A stretch of 64,000 nt of DNA from Phallusia mammillata (lineage: Eukaryota; Chordata; Ascidiacea; Phlebobranchia; Ascidiidae), in the NCBI GenBank assembly GCA_003260075.1, contig QLIY01000848.1, positions 1 to 64,000 on the forward strand, read 5' to 3'. Positions 63,567 through 64,000 of this stretch are shown one piece after another. Position 1 is the first letter of the stretch; each line of letters starts with the position of its first letter. Position numbers and translations under genes: made by a program. The notes under the pieces were generated by a model. The model did not search any database, had not been told where the DNA came from, and worked only from the letters and a program-made list of their open reading frames with translations.

Positions 63567-64000
63567 GACTTGTATACTGCTGGAGTTTATTTGGATCATT
63601 TTGAAGTTTTATACGTGGTAATGTTAGTTCGTTTAAAGTAGATTTCTGTTATTGAAGACTGAGTAGGCTTGTTTTGTTTAAAGATTAGCAGTATTTTTGC
63701 GTATTGACGTTAAAAATCGATTTTATGTTATGGGTTGCTAATAAAATAATTTCAACCACTTTTGTTTGAAAACCTTTTGCTTGCACGAGAAAGCAAAATT
63801 CCTTGTTAAGGTTGAATGCAGACGGTGAAAAGAGTTGTACTGTTTACTTGGTACAATGGTTCTTAAAAGATTTTGATCAGTTGCTCAAACGGTTGTTTAA
63901 ATCCACTGTGTGAACCATGGTCGCGTGGATCAAAGCGTTTACAGTTATTTTCGACTGTATAGTCGTCACAGGCCCTTTTTACCACTATTACTACAAATTG
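62480..64000. other. Non-coding tail with two long G tracts
   Basis: No supportable gene. G tracts at 62,943-63,032 (90 G) and 63,520-63,565 (46 G) produce false poly-glycine and poly-proline frames. The remaining sequence shows no repeat or RNA gene that I recognise. Confidence 0.5.

Overview
This window looks like nuclear DNA from an invertebrate chordate, most likely a tunicate of the Ciona type. The sequence shows AT-rich DNA, genes split into many short exons with clean GT-AG introns (one only 45 bp), and many side-by-side near-identical copies that differ by a few percent, as expected from unmerged haplotypes of a very polymorphic animal. It has no bacterial-style operons, CRISPR array or viral genome. 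The species call is inference; no species-specific marker was recognised.

Layout. (1) 1-11,640: the C-terminal two-thirds of a BUB1/BUBR1-type spindle-checkpoint kinase on the + strand. Fourteen exons join with consistent phases to a stop at 9157, and several exons are present again in adjacent copies. (2) 11.6-27.5 kb: repeat-rich DNA with a tRNA-derived SINE, three diverged repeat families (several with CRE-like TGACGTCA sites), a hAT-like element, and a broken BIR (inhibitor-of-apoptosis) domain beside a 0.3-kb inverted-repeat element. (3) 27.5-39.6 kb: a diverged tandem array with a period near 1.4 kb. (4) 40.5-44.3 kb: a second array with a period near 1.0-1.1 kb. (5) 44.3-50.7 kb: no supportable gene. 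(6) 50.9-59.8 kb: two tandem + strand receptor genes, each with a signal-peptide exon, a Thr/Pro/Gln-rich stalk, one membrane segment and a C-terminal death-domain-like region split by a phase-1 intron at the same place. The first also has a TNF-receptor cysteine-rich segment; the matching exon of the second is not visible, next to a long G tract. (7) 59.8-64 kb: non-coding flank with a complete hAT-type element (perfect 8-bp target duplication) and two long G tracts.

A recurring oddity is the poly-G tracts. More than 20 runs of 9-90 G occur, all G on the + strand and none C. Most short ones (about 10-13 G) sit exactly where flanking sequence restarts as a near-identical copy. They look like scaffold gaps or unmerged contig overlaps rather than biology, so exon duplications at these joins should first be read as allelic contigs placed in series.

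The two receptors probably form a small paralogous cluster for death-domain (apoptosis or NF-kB-like) signalling. The BIR fragment 35 kb upstream is thematically related but appears degraded, and no operational link is shown. The kinase is an unrelated cell-cycle gene.
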